A DNA stretch of 64,000 nt, from the NCBI RefSeq assembly GCF_027942865.1, contig NC_134510.1, positions 16,671,209 to 16,735,208 of the forward strand. The letters run 5' to 3'. The notes beneath the pieces were generated by a model. The model did no database searches. It saw only the letters and a list, made by a program, of their open reading frames with translations, and was not told the origin of the DNA. Positions 36,901-47,830 of this stretch are shown piece after piece; position 1 is the stretch's first letter; every line of letters begins with the position of its first letter. Source of the DNA: Odontesthes bonariensis. Taxonomy: Eukaryota > Chordata > Actinopteri > Atheriniformes > Atherinopsidae. Position numbers and translations under genes: made by a program.

Positions 36901-39900
36901 GTCCATCTCCCTTGACACCACACTTTCTATGACTTCCACTGGCACTTGCTGGTAACAGTCGTAGGCTGGGCAGAAAATGTTGTGGGCTTCTCCCTCCTGG
37001 ATCTTTAGATTTAGAAACCTACACAAGCATAGATATATATCAGGCAGCAATGAAGAACATGGTAAAAACAACACAAAACAAACAAACAAACAAACAAACA
37101 AACAAACAAAAAAAAGGTCAACACAGTGTAGTTAGTAACACTAAAGTTTAGTATCAGAATCTGCAGGGCAAACCAAATGATTACTTACCCTTCCCAGCAT
37201 GCTCTGCAGAACTCATGGCCACAGGACATGTCAACAGATTCCTCAAAGACAGAGATGGAAGACATGCAGATACCGCACTGCAAGATAAAACGGAGAACAG
37301 GACATTTATCAACAAGGCCACCATTATTTAAAGCTATAATGTGTAATATTTCACGTTGTCTATTAACAAATTTGAGTCTTATCATTCACAAGTATTACGT
37401 CAATCGTTATTAATTACCTCCATCACAAAAGTGCAGTGTTCTTATATTCTTTATATTCAGCATGCGAATGTACATAACAGTGTTACACCCCAATGAATGT
37501 CTCCATGTCGCTCCGCCATTTTAAAACTACGGGATTTGTAGAAGGAATGTCATCAGTTTTGCCCTTTCCGTATCGAAATGTGGAAACGGTTGAGGTAATA
37601 CTTGTGAATGATAAGACTCAAATTTGTTAATAGACAACGTGAAATATTACACATTTTAGCTTTAAGCCTGCTTTAATCACTAAATAAGCTGTTATCATTT
37701 CCAAAGGCCCGTGCATACAACTGCTTGCATGCATTGCTTTATTATAATTTCTAAATCAGCATTTATCAAGGTGTACATCACCTTGATAAATGTTTTTATG
37801 TCTGAAATTCCACAGCCTGGAAATATGCTGACATCCGCAAAAAGTCTTGTGATGGGTTCCCGTTCCCGTCCATTGGAACGTAACAGATGGGAAAGTTCAG
37901 CCTTGAACGAGACGATATGCAAGTTTACTAAACACAACAGTAGCGCTAGTTTTCTGAAAAGAAAACTATGCCAAAATTATGACCACTCCTAACTCTGTGG
38001 CTCACTGATGGCTTTTCAGTTAGCAGATGTAGTTTCTCACACCCACAGAAACATGAACCCCAAACAAACAGGGACAAACACGGGCCTTGTTAGAGTAGAA
38101 GACCGACCCACAGAGAAGACAAAGAGAAGGCAGTGTGCTCCAACAATCAAAGTATTGATTTGTGAATGAGCAGAATGTGATATAATCAACTGTAAGCTAT
38201 AAAAGAGCCCTTGAGTGCACTCTGTTGATTGGCAGAGTACAGTTTCAAGTCATGGCTTTTCAGACAAAAGCTAATGTCAGATAAATGTAAAACAATTTGT
38301 AAGAAGATAATTGACAAATCAAGTCTGTCAGCTTCAGCAATCATCCATCAAGTGTTTACTTCGCAAACCATTTACAGAAATGAATATGCCTCCAACAACC
38401 AGTCAAGTCCAAGATTATTTTCAATAACTGCCCAGTTCAATTATTTATCGTACCAGTCAAAGGTTTTGGGCCCATCAACCCTTTTCCTTGAGCACACAGC
38501 AACAGTTACACTTGTGTGTGCACCCTTGCAGACAAGATTAGCCAGTTCAATACCATAGAATCAATAACTCGGTTATCAAATGCTTTGTGTTTTATAAAAA
38601 GACAGACAGTTGCAATGGAGTGCTTTTTCTTTTTTCCCCCCGATGGTCTCAATCATTTGTCCAAAAAAAAGAAAAGAAAGAATCTTGCATAAAAACACTA
38701 TGTCAGAAATTATATTAATATTCACTTCAGTTCTGAACTTCAGCTTGGGGATCAGTCCTCTGGTATGTACACTAAGGACTGCTAGCATTATAATTCAAGG
38801 AGATAATAAAGTATTATGAAGAAAAGTGAAAAGTGAGGAGTGAAAATTCTACTGGTGAGCAGTTTATGGGCACAATGCCAGTTACTTTTAGCCGGTACAT
38901 TGCTATGCTAACAGCTCGCTCGAACTGTGCTCAGCCAGGAAAATGTGGCGCTACCTGTGGTATATTTTTTATTTGACAGTTTCGACCGATAATCACAGTT
39001 AAACGGTGCAACTTCTGGTCCTTTTATTGAAGTAGTATGACAAATTTTCCTGATTAGAGGATTAATGATAACCAAAAGTTATGGTTTGGTGTGCTCTTTG
39101 GCATTGAAATAAACTGAAGGCAACACACATTTCCACAAATATTTTGTTACTTATTTTGAAAAATCACAACACCGCATATCATTGGACACAATTCTTGTTG
39201 GAACAGTTAAGATAATTATGTACTGACATACAGTCAATACGAAAAATTACAAAAGTATTTTAAACTCAAACATGAACTGAATACTTGAAGAGTATTGAGA
39301 CTAGAGCAACCTATTGTTTACTAACTTCAATTATGAATAACAGCTAGGAGTGCACTTTAAGCTTTAGAACCGCACAAAGTAAGGTCGCCTTTTATAAAAA
39401 CAACAAGTTATAGATACCAAAAGCAGACTCCGTACTAGAACATAGATTTTTACAGAGAAAAAAAAACAAAAAAACAAAACACCTCTCTTAAAGCTGCTTC
39501 CTAGTAACTGAAACCAGATTAAAGCTGCAGTGATATGAAGAAGTCATTGATTGTATAACTTCATTGATTTGCGTAGCATCTCGACACATGGCACTTTTAC
39601 ATCCCTCTGCAACAGATCCAACAAAGAATGAGGATATTTTAACAGTATGTACTGAACCTGTGACCAAAATGAACACCCTGTATCAAATGGATCAGGGCAA
39701 CACACAGATCCCATCTCACCTCTACATTTTCTTATGGGGAAACGTATGACATTTCTCACCAGAGAAGCCTCCTCATCTGTGGGCATGAGACTGATCTGGT
39801 CTGGAGAAGTGACGGAGGAGCGAGTCGTGCGAGGCGAAGGCAAGGTGTCCCACGCATTGTAGCCACTTGGAGGTGGGTTGGGCATCCGTACCCCTGAGCG

Positions 39901-42900
39901 TTGGCAGCACTCCTCCGCATTGCTCATCCAGGCCTCTAAGAGCTTCTCTCTGTCCCAATCTGATGAAAAAAGGAAAGGTAGAATCAAAGAGAAAGAAGAG
40001 CACCTTTTTTTAAAGCACCCTTTAGGTCATTTGACATGCTGACAAACCATGCCCGATCACATAGTGATTCTAAAAAAAAATATCACCTCTGGTCAAGAAT
40101 CCCGTGGCTGAAACAAAACTGAATGTTTCAGAATATTTTTAATACCCCATCGTTTTGCCTTCAACACACATAGATGAAGCTCACCGGTAACATGTGGAAG
40201 AGTTCTGCTTGTTAAAATAAAACCCATTTTCAACTACTAAAAATGTCGTACAGGAACATTTCTTTCAACCCTCCCTGTTTTAATAAAATGCTGAATCAAA
40301 GTTCACACAATTCCCTTCGACACACTAAGCCTTTCAAACAGCCAACAACAAAGACCTGCTGCCACCTGGTTTTCTGTTTTAGAATAGCTGTTCACGAGCA
40401 CAAGGACAGGTTTCAGAGCTTTTCAGTATAAATCCTGAAAGATTTGTGAATTTTGCCGGTCCAAATATTTCCCCATCCTAAAATACGGAACATGACCCGG
40501 TCAGCCGTGCAATTAGGACATTGTCGGCCTCAAGACATGCTCCACCGCCAATCAAATGCCTCAGACTCTAAATGACCCCGTTTAGAAAATTAATCTCGCA
40601 ACAATTCCCCCCCATTTCCATTCAATTAAAACCAATCAATGAAAACGACCCTATCTTCACGCCTTGAGCAATTAAAAGGAGTCTGAAATGAAAAGTTTTC
40701 ACATTTGGTCTCAATGTTAAAAAATGAGCAAGAAAATGCAAATTGTCAGAGGGACATATATAGACTGCCGAGCAGGCAGTTCAGCAGATAAGCAACGGGA
40801 AAAATGATAAGGAGACTGAAAAGACTAACGTGGAAATGACAGAGAAAGTTTTCCCATGTAATAAATGAGAGGCGAGCCCCAAATCCCTTTTTTCTTGGGA
40901 ACAAAAATCCTGAAATACTCAAACTTTTTAAGCAGCTCGCATTCCCATGACAGAGGTGACTAAATATAGCACTGCTCTCTGAGCTTCCAGTCCTGTTTAG
41001 CTCACACAGCTCAACAAACAGATACTGTCTTCAAACAAGGTTCAAATAAACCGTGCAAGTTTTCAAAGGCTTCAAATCAAATAGTGTTTTAAACACTTGA
41101 AGCCAGTCATACACCTTATATGAGCGAGCTGGTGGCTCGAGGCAGCAATACTCTAAATCAGTTTCACTTCATTTAGAAACTCACATTCAGCGTGTCATTC
41201 ATTACGTGTGACTGGGAAGAAAACAAGTTACCGATCTTTTGTTTAGGAGCAGAAAACGTAATGCTGTGAATGCAGTTTGATCAATGCCACTCTGCTGCTG
41301 AAACTATTGTTTCCAGTTAAAAGAGAAACAGGGCACAGAGTTGTGAAATAAGCAATAAATGGCAATTCTGTCACTCTGGCAATGTCAGTCTACATGAGCA
41401 ACAACATTTCAGGACAGGTCGTACATAAAAATATTATCAACCGGAAGTCAAGTATATCAAGTGTGTGATATTTGCATTTTCAGCATGCTGCACAATGTTT
41501 ACGAAATAAATGTCTGATCTAAACACAAATAAAATAAAGAATTAACATCATTTTCCCTCCAAAGGTGAACTGTGAAGCGGAGTTTGCTTGACCAGCATAA
41601 TCCATCAGTGGAAAAAGGCTTTGGCCAGGATCAGATATGACATGTTATCACACGATGAAGAGATTAGGTCTAAATGAGAACAACCTAGTGAGAAAGTGAC
41701 AGCGGTTTCTTTGAACCTCTGACATCCATTGTCTGCTGTTCCTTTTGCTTTTTAAATGTGTGGAGTCATCATGCCAAAAAGCACTCTGAGGCCTTCACAA
41801 GACAAGGAGTGGATGTCTTTGAGTCTGGCAAGTGAATTATGTGAACACCAGATTTTCAGAATAGGATTTGCTGCGACTTGAAAAAAAGCATCCATCAACA
41901 ATCAGGAAGGAAATGCAAATATTTGATGAAGATATATTCTGTCCAAAAACAAAGTGAGGTATGTGTATCCCTGTGAACATACAGGCAAAGACAACCCTGT
42001 GAAATGTAAACAGACAAATCATAGACAGATTCACCCGGCTGGTGTAACAGTAGACAGGTTTGATGTAAACACAACCAGCTTTTCGGGTGAAGAACTTCAA
42101 ATTAACTGTCAAGTATGAAGTGAAAACATTTTGGTTTGTTGTTGATTTGCTGCCTGTGACTGGGTAGCTTGCAGTCACGTTCCTGGCCTCCAACACATAT
42201 GCCCCGTGCATTGTGTCATGTGTAAAAGTACAGAGGTGGAATGGGGGGGGGGGGGGGGGGGTGTCGAAGTTGATACGCCTCTGAGCCGCCATGGGAGGTG
42301 GTAACAGAGCCGTATCAGCCCTGCATCGCTGCGTCCTTACACACATCAAGCTGGCATTGTGGAACTCGCCACCTTAGCCAACACTGCTGTCATCCCTCAT
42401 CTGCGGTGCCAGCTTGATTTGCGTAAGGACACAGCGAAGCGGGGCTGATACGACTCTGTTTAGTATGTGTGAATTACGAGAAGGAACAGTGGCGTGTTAA
42501 TGAAGACATCTGTTTAGCCGATAAGGTGCACCCCATGTACGAAAGAGGCTACCGATTCAACTAATTCTCCGTTGTATCAAAGAGTGCCAAAGCACAATGT
42601 GATGCCAGCAGTAAACTTTTGAACAGGATGATATTCCTGAGCATTGCAGCAAATCCACAATAAATGGCTCGAAGGAAGAGGTTAAAGCTTTCAGCCAGAG
42701 ACTTATAGGCACTCACAAAAGCATCTACAATACCAGTAAGTTGTTTTCGCTAAAGGGAGTGATACTAGCTTCTGAGGCTAAGGATGCTCTTACATCTTCC
42801 ATAGCAGAATACTACATTTATCAACATTTTGGTTGCATACATGAAAACAGAAAAGGGTTATAAATAGAAACACCAACTATCCTTCATCTGCGGACACTCT

Positions 42901-45900
42901 TACAGAGGATCAAAGTGGAATGTGCTTGCTTTTTCACACAAATGTACACTTAATTTGTTTAACCCACTAAGCTCCCAGGACAACTTCAGTGCTAACCATT
43001 TTAACAACAACCAGATGCCCCTTATCTGTTTCATCGTGTGCGAGTGTGTTGAACAGTACCATGTGCACGCAGCAGCGCTTCTGCAGTGAAAAGCGGGGCT
43101 TGCAGCATGTCCGCCGTCTCCACTATGAGCATGTCCTTCAGCCTCCGGAGATCCTGAGGCCGCAGGCCCTCGTACAACTGGAGAGGAGAGGTCAGAGATA
43201 TGAGAGGAATAAACAAGGTCACTGACATGAGGAGAAGAACGGGAGGGAATGAAGGAAGGCAAGGAGGAACGACAAAAAAATAAATGAATGAATAAAAAAA
43301 TATATAAATAACAATAGGGCCTGTTGTTCAGAGAAAAGAACAGTCAGAGCAGAAGGGGTGACAAAGGGTGAAACAGGAAAGGGGGGAGCGTGAAGATCTG
43401 TGTGAGAGTAAATGAAAATTTGAAGGAAAAGTGAGAGAATAACAGTAGTAGAGGTAATGCAGATGATTGCTGAGGCTCGAATTAGCCCGAGACAATGAGC
43501 TAATAACAGCCCGGAGTTGACAGGAGTCTTGTTTTATAAAAACTCATTTGTGTTTCTGTCTGTATTTGTGGCGAGCCGTTCCTCCTTGTCCTGCACAAGG
43601 GAAGAATGTAAATCATTTCAGCAAAACTCTAAACTCCACTTCAAAATTATCGAGGGGCTTCAAGCTCATTAGTGCCTGGAGCCATGTGGGAGCGACAGGC
43701 CCATAAACTCTGGGACTGGAATAGTTTAAATTCTTACCATGTCAAAATATCCCTTCTGTTCATTTCTTGTGCAGCTTATGGTTTACAAATGAAAGGTTCA
43801 TCTCCAAGAAAAACAATACTTCAAGATCATTTTCTTTTTTTTTATAAATTGTAGGTAAATAACAATTTCACACTTCAAATCAAGGAAGTGACACCCCCTG
43901 TGTGGGTTTGGCCTGCTCAGCTGTAGCAACGAAAGAAAAAAAAACAAAAAAAATTCTAAAATTTTTTAAATAGTGCACAGAGAACTGTGCTAAAGTTTTG
44001 TTCTTGCAAAGTTGTTTGTCACACCACAAAGGTGTCAAACTAAAGGCTTTACACCCACTGCCTTAGTATGTTGTTCTGTACCTCTCTTCGGTCGAGGGCT
44101 GCATACTCTGCTTCTATACCCTCCGCCTCAGGGGCCAGAGAGAAGACCATCTGCGACTCTAGGCGTAGGGCCAACTCCTTGTGGTGCTGCTTTTCTGCAC
44201 AGTCACATGGAGTCTCGCGGTTTTCGTTCTCGGCAAACAGGTCCGCTTCTCTCTGCACCAGCAACTGAGCAAGTGAAAGAAAAATGGTACTCATGCTGCT
44301 TTTAAAAGCCACGTACTGAGGCTTACACATTGAAGCATAAAAACAGATGAAAACAAATCAACAGTGCACACATTTATTAGCTGATTTTCATTTATCAATA
44401 TTAACTTTCTTGTTAAGTTCAGTGCTGTCGGTCATAAATAATTCACAAATGCTGTCCTCACTCACTGCACATTTAGGAAGATGGCTGTAGAATTTAAGTC
44501 AGGTGAAGAAAGGGACCAGGTCATTATCATAATTATCACTCATCTGATCTTTGGGTCCTTTACTGGCTAACTCAAGAGGTGGAGTATTTGGCTGCATGTG
44601 ATGGACAACTGTCCGCGTAAGCATCATGGCTTTCCTGAGTGCTGCCTGTTTTCCCGTTTAACAGCTTGAGAACAGCATCTTCTATCAACGGGCGGCAGGT
44701 TTGGGAGTTGATTTTCAGTCCATCTTCAACAAACTCATTCTTAATTATAGCCGTCATCTTCCACCCAGCTGGGGTCTGACTTAAAGTGGTGTCCTGTGTC
44801 CATTACTGATCCGGCCCTTAGTTCATCCATCTGCTCTATCGAAAGTCAGTCTTACTTTATTTGCCTTTTCTGGTACTTTTAGCAAAATCATGACAGCTAA
44901 ATAGTGAATCTTGATCAGCAGTGGTTGTTTTTAAGTCTTCTCCACTTTGGCCATGTTTCCGAGCAATGAAGCCTTGTACTTAAGGGAACTCCGGGTAAGT
45001 GGCAGGACTACAATTTGGTGACGCCAGAGAATAACATTATCTTTTAGTTGGAAATGATTTGCCCTTCTCTACACCACAAGGTTTTGGGGACTTTTTTTTT
45101 TTTGTTGTTTTTGCATGTCAGTACATCGACCATTTCAAGAGCATCACATTTTTTAACCATATCGAGATAATGAAGCGGAATATGTAATGAGGGTAGGGCC
45201 ACATTCTTCCTTCCTACACAAACATGTCACTTGAAAATTATGTTTATCTGTTGGAAAACGTGCATAGGATCACCACAGTCATTTGCCAAATAATAGAAGA
45301 AAAATAAGAGATGACTGAACCCCTTAAAAAAAAAAAAAAAGATATCTCCAACATAAACATGCGGTTTCTAGTCCACATACTTTTGCTTCATTTTCTAAAG
45401 TGCTATGTAGGGATTCTCAGTCTCTGTCACAACAGTGCTGTCTGCATTCCAACCTCAACAAACATGCCCTCCACCCCCAGTCACAGCTGTCATGGGGCCA
45501 CGAGGGGGACCTACACAATATTAGGCATGTGGCTGTAATCTCGCTGCTGATGGGTGGATATGCCATCACATGGCTTTCAGGGGAAATTAGAATGATCACA
45601 AAATAACTTCCAGCAGTAACAAAATTATATAATTATGTATCATTAAAATAAATTATACAGTACATCACAATTTGATCATTTACAATTAACTGTTCAGCCA
45701 TCGTTGAATTCATCAGACAAATGTGGTTGCACACACTGTGTAACAAGTCCATCAAGGGGATTGAACAATTACGGTGGATGGTTGTTTTTCTTTCTTGAAG
45801 CACCAATCAAGGGAAGCACTTGTAATTTGGTTGAAAGATAAGGCCATGTTTTTTACACTCAGCTTGGGCCTCAGCAAATGCAGAAGCTGTAGTCAATTTT

Positions 45901-47738
45901 ATGTTTTTTTAAACTTCTCGATGTGCTGTAACCTGATCGAGGGATTAATGAAGATGTACTGTGTTGCACAGCAACTTTCCAACACTCGCCAGGGAGGTCT
46001 TTGATATGATTAATGGGAGCAGGTAAATTATTGCTTGTTACCCAGCATCGCAGCGACACTCAACACAAGGCCACACAACAGGAAAGTGCTAGAAGTACAC
46101 ATGGTAGAAGGGGCCAGGTTTTTAATCATTTGTGGTAACATCGGGATTAACTCATTCATCTTCTTCCTGTTCCATTCATCCCCGTCACTGTCAGCTGCCA
46201 TCAATAAAGCCTTTTATCACGATGCCTCAAAATGTCCTACTTGAGGAATGTATTCCATAAGTATGTCTACAGAGTTTTGCAAACTCACCTCAACGCACGT
46301 CTTCATGCCTGAGGCAGCGGCGTAGTGTAAGCAGGTGTTTTTCTTGTTGTCTGTGGCGTTTATGTCAGCACACTCATACTCTCCATGGTCCAACTTTGCT
46401 CCAGTCCAAGATAGGACGATCTGTAAGCAATCTGTTCGACGGTGTTGATCTTCGTATGGCCGAGAGAGACGCGGTTGTAGCGCCCCATCTGAGGTCAGGA
46501 TCTGGGGTCCCATGCATAGAAGGTGCAGAGACGTCTCATTGTGCACATTACGCTTGTTCGGATTGCCATCTTTGCCTTGAAGAAATGACCTAAAAGAATA
46601 CGGCCATGGCAGGATTAACAGTTAGATTCAATGTTTTAGCTTTGTGAGATCAAGTCATCCCACTGGCTATATTCTTACTTTGGTGTTGGACAACATAGTA
46701 GCTCACAAGGATTCACTCATTTTAGTCTGTGTCGGGTTTTTTTCTCCTTATTATCATGTATATAACACATTTGTAAGAAATAAAAATATCACACACACCC
46801 TTTTACAATCTGACAAATAAGTTAGTATAATTAAAAAATAGCATTTCCTGTTAAATTATTAAACTGATAAGAGCTGAAATGTAACTAACTGTTTACTTCA
46901 CATGATTTTAAGATATAATCCAAAGCGTATACAAAAAAAAAAGAGACATACAGGATGAGAAGGATAATTTTTCGAAGTAAACCAACTAACAGAACACCTG
47001 TGATTAATGAGGAAACTAGAACCATCAGATATATTTCAATCCATCCAGTTATATATTTTACACCCACTTTACTTTGCCAGCCATCATTTTAGAACCACCC
47101 AAGAACTTTATACAGCTACGAATGTCCCATAATGTAAATATCCCAGGAGTGGAAAAAGACAGAAGCCTGAGTAGGATGACGACAAGCACATGCAGGTTGT
47201 TCGCTTGTAAGATGGGAACTCTTGGAAGCCCATTCTGTTCCAACCCAGCATGTTGCATTCCTGAGAACAGATGGCTGTGTGGAGGGACAGATGGGACAGA
47301 TACATATAGACAAAACACTGTTTTTTCTCTCTTATTATATGGCTTATCAGTCGCAGAGTGCTGATATGATTACGCAAATGGAACTTGACACTAAGCTATA
47401 ATGCAGGTGATTATCACTTCATATATCAACCCCCATTTTCCCCTCACTTTAAATACTGCACCAATAGAAAAAACATATATTTGACCTAATGTGTAAATTA
47501 CATCAGTTCGTCTTCTTCCTCATTTGATTTGATCTGGGCCTTTTCCTGACCTGAGTAGGCGTATCATGGCGTGCCGGGCAGCGTAGTGCAGTGGAGTGTT
47601 GTGCTGGTAGGACTCTCCATATGTAGAGTTGGGATCCAGAGCCTCCTTGAACTGTGGGTTGCTCTCGTAAAGTTGGCACGCCAGCACTTCATCCCCATTG
47701 ATGAGAGCTTTACGGAACTTGGTAGCCGTGTTCCCCAT
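17632..47738 (-). CDS. ankib1: Ankyrin repeat and IBR domain-containing protein 1 (RBR-type E3 ubiquitin ligase), 19 coding exons
   Basis: Coding exons, in transcript order: 47738-47551, 46589-46289, 44264-44082, 43177-43060, 39959-39760, 37277-37189, 37018-36874, 35578-35412, 34585-34497, 33648-33518, 31177-31043, 30273-30187, 29917-29851, 29257-29112, 27742-27564, 27451-27400, 22895-22784, 19871-19828, 18510-17632. The 3312 nt join in frame into 1103 aa, close to the human protein's length. Order of parts: MGNTATKF start (Gly2 with Thr6, a possible N-myristoylation signal), ankyrin repeats (~45-180), RING1 ([13 protein letters not shown] from 331), IBR, RING2 with the GCNHM catalytic cysteine (about Cys530), a helical Ariadne-like region, a conserved [17 protein letters not shown] block (~742-759) and a carboxy-terminal UIM ([12 protein letters not shown], ~820-831). 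RBR ligases pass ubiquitin from E2 to the RING2 cysteine and then to substrate. All key residues are present, so the ligase should be active. The ATG context GAAATGG is good. Confidence 0.97.
18745..19660 (+). mobile_element. 5'-truncated L2-like LINE, 3' end of reverse transcriptase ORF
   Basis: An open frame from about 18777 to 19463 on the + strand encodes the tail of an L2-like reverse transcriptase ([60 protein letters not shown]). The element ends in the usual short 3' UTR and tandem TTTGATTTGATT tail near 19640-19660. The YxDD catalytic half is absent, so it is a 5'-truncated insertion. It sits in the last ankib1 intron (18511-19827), antisense to the gene, and the tail frame is intact over about 229 codons, suggesting a fairly young copy. 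Confidence 0.9.
20440..21695 (-). mobile_element. L2-like LINE fragment with internal deletion
   Basis: On the - strand, fragments of an L2-like reverse transcriptase run in order: [16 protein letters not shown] near 21530; [10 protein letters not shown] (the YADD catalytic box) near 21400; [14 protein letters not shown] near 21160; [15 protein letters not shown] and [13 protein letters not shown] near 20900-21020. The 3' tail resembles GTAAAGTGCTTTATAAATAAAATG (20465-20490). The palm region between the SLDPE block and the YADD block is missing, and frames shift near 21060. It is dead and sits in ankib1 intron 17, in the gene's sense. Confidence 0.88.
21760..22400 (-). mobile_element. Degenerate Tc1-like transposon relic
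   Basis: A broken - strand frame gives [20 protein letters not shown], then [10 protein letters not shown] after frame loss. These resemble the VKHGGG..VWGCF and FQQDNDPKHT regions of Tc1-like transposases, including the second catalytic aspartate. Several stops interrupt it. The assignment is by motif order only. Confidence 0.6.
22896..27399 (-). other. ankib1 intron 16 (4.5 kb), no gene recognised
   Basis: This is the largest central intron of ankib1. I see no coding exon, RNA gene or complete mobile element. The open frames here are short and low in similarity to anything I know. The DNA is AT-rich and mostly unique-looking. Confidence 0.6.
28097..28440 (+). mobile_element. tRNA-derived SINE-like element, full length, with 10-11 bp target duplication
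   Basis: The head carries pol III promoter-like boxes (GTGGTTAGCACTG and GGTTCAACTCC). The body is the dispersed fish repeat with GGGGCCTTTCTGTGTGGAG, CATGTTCTCCCC and CTGGGATAGGCTCCAG. The flanks are identical: AAAAAGCACG (plus a shared C) at 28087-28096 and 28441-28450. This marks a retroposed insertion. It lies in ankib1 intron 14, antisense to the gene. Confidence 0.85.
29451..29480. repeat. Poly(T) tract
   Basis: About 30 consecutive T in ankib1 intron 13. On the gene's own strand it is a poly(A) run. Confidence 0.9.
31043..37277 (-). CDS. ankib1: ankib1 exons 6-11: RING1-IBR-RING2 catalytic core
   Basis: RING1 is in exons 6-7 ([15 protein letters not shown]). The IBR spans exons 7-9 ([28 protein letters not shown]). 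RING2 is in exons 10-11 ([19 protein letters not shown], then [13 protein letters not shown]). The cysteine/histidine spacing fits the RBR family, and the cysteine of GCNHM corresponds to the thioester-forming residue in Ariadne-type ligases. The six exons read through in phase. Confidence 0.95.
31178..33517 (-). other. ankib1 intron 10, no gene recognised
   Basis: This 2.3-kb intron separates the two RING2 exons. No coding exon or complete mobile element was recognised. Short open frames on both strands have no family features. Confidence 0.6.
33831..33903. repeat. (CA)n microsatellite, about 36 units
   Basis: An uninterrupted CA dinucleotide tract on the + strand, hence TG on the ankib1 strand. 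It lies in intron 9, about 180 bp upstream of the exon 10 acceptor. It is long enough to be highly polymorphic. Confidence 0.97.
35781..36463. mobile_element. Non-autonomous hAT transposon, 683 bp, with 8-bp target duplication
   Basis: The terminal inverted repeat is TAGAGCTG on the left and CAGCTCTA on the right. Both subterminal regions are rich in ATTCGTCGAC/TAATCG-type motifs. The flanking octamer GTGGGTGA is identical at 35773-35780 and 36464-36471, as expected of hAT. The interior includes an AACAA tandem and a short, stop-rich segment that may derive from a transposase gene. It lies in ankib1 intron 7. Confidence 0.9.
37078..37109. repeat. (AAAC)n simple repeat
   Basis: About eight tandem copies of the tetranucleotide, in ankib1 intron 6, roughly 60 bp from exon 7. 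Confidence 0.95.
37332..37661. mobile_element. MITE with ~66-77 bp terminal inverted repeats and TTAA target site
   Basis: The left arm begins AGCTATAATGTGTAATATTT. The reverse complement of the right arm is AGCTAAAATGTGTAATATTT, and the match continues for about 66 bp with one mismatch, then more weakly to ~77 bp. TTAA flanks both ends (37328-37331 and 37662-37665), a piggyBac-type target site, though the terminal bases are not classic piggyBac. The element is 330 bp with no coding capacity. It lies about 50 bp upstream of the ankib1 exon 6 acceptor. Confidence 0.85.
37662..39759 (-). other. Remainder of ankib1 intron 5, no gene recognised
   Basis: Beyond the MITE and the small palindrome at 37761, about 2 kb of AT-rich DNA with no coding exon or identifiable repeat. 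Confidence 0.6.
37761..37791. repeat. Perfect short palindrome (13-bp arms, 5-nt loop)
   Basis: ATTTATCAAGGTG is followed after five bases by its exact reverse complement. It lies 100 bp beyond the MITE in ankib1 intron 5. The role is unknown. Confidence 0.85.
42243..42261 (+). repeat. Poly(G) tract of 19
   Basis: Nineteen consecutive G on the + strand, capable of forming G-quadruplex DNA. The ankib1 transcript would carry C here. It lies 42 bp from the long inverted repeat. Confidence 0.95.
42303..42460. repeat. Long inverted repeat: 54-bp arms, 50-bp spacer
   Basis: The left arm is 42303-42356 and the right arm 42407-42460. By eye, 48 of 54 positions match between one arm and the reverse complement of the other (AACAGAGC/TCGTATCAGCC at the outer end, ATCAAGCTGGCA at the inner end). 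No clear target duplication flanks it. Transcribed with ankib1 intron 4 it would fold into a strong hairpin. It could be a foldback element or a hairpin RNA; neither is established. Confidence 0.85.
44082..47738 (-). CDS. ankib1: ankib1 exons 1-3: amino terminus and ankyrin repeats
   Basis: Exon 1 encodes [18 protein letters not shown] and a first ankyrin unit ([17 protein letters not shown]). Exon 2 continues [20 protein letters not shown] and holds a second clear unit ([20 protein letters not shown]). Exon 3 adds [20 protein letters not shown] and leads into an acidic linker. The TPLHYAA/CLHYAA signatures identify ankyrin repeats. In the family these are thought to bind substrates or partners; the partner is not shown by the sequence. 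Confidence 0.95.
44265..46288 (-). other. ankib1 intron 2, no gene recognised
   Basis: A two-kilobase intron. A small - strand frame near 44572-44757 ([15 protein letters not shown]) hints at a decayed mobile-element gene, but I cannot assign it to a family. Otherwise there are only A-rich runs, for example near 45326. Confidence 0.5.
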
Positions 47739-47830
47739 TTCTCCAGCGGGTTCAAAGTTCCGACCGACACGGCAGCCTTTTAAGTCTCCTTCAAGCTGTT
47801 TAAGTCAAATAAGCCAGCATGCTGTGTGTC
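47739..47830 (-). other. ankib1: 5' UTR part of ankib1 exon 2 (first coding exon)
   Basis: The acceptor CTTCTTTTCTTCAG lies just outside 47830 on the - strand. The 92 nt down to the ATG at 47738 contain one upstream ATG that is quickly closed. The acceptor implies a separate non-coding first exon. Confidence 0.7.

Larger units (their letters stand above)
39960..43059 (-). other. ankib1 intron 4 (3.1 kb)
   Basis: It contains a 19-base G run and a long inverted repeat, listed separately. The stretch 40500-40720 is unique-looking, with many ATTA/AATC motifs, and may be a conserved element. No coding exon was recognised. Confidence 0.6.

Noticed and set aside
41837..42349. 170-codon - strand frame
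   Set aside because: It runs through the poly(G) tract and one arm of the long inverted repeat; the proline run comes from the homopolymer.
44572..44757. 61-codon - strand frame with [12 protein letters not shown]
   Set aside because: Looks like a possible mobile-element remnant, but I could not place it in any family, so it is not annotated.
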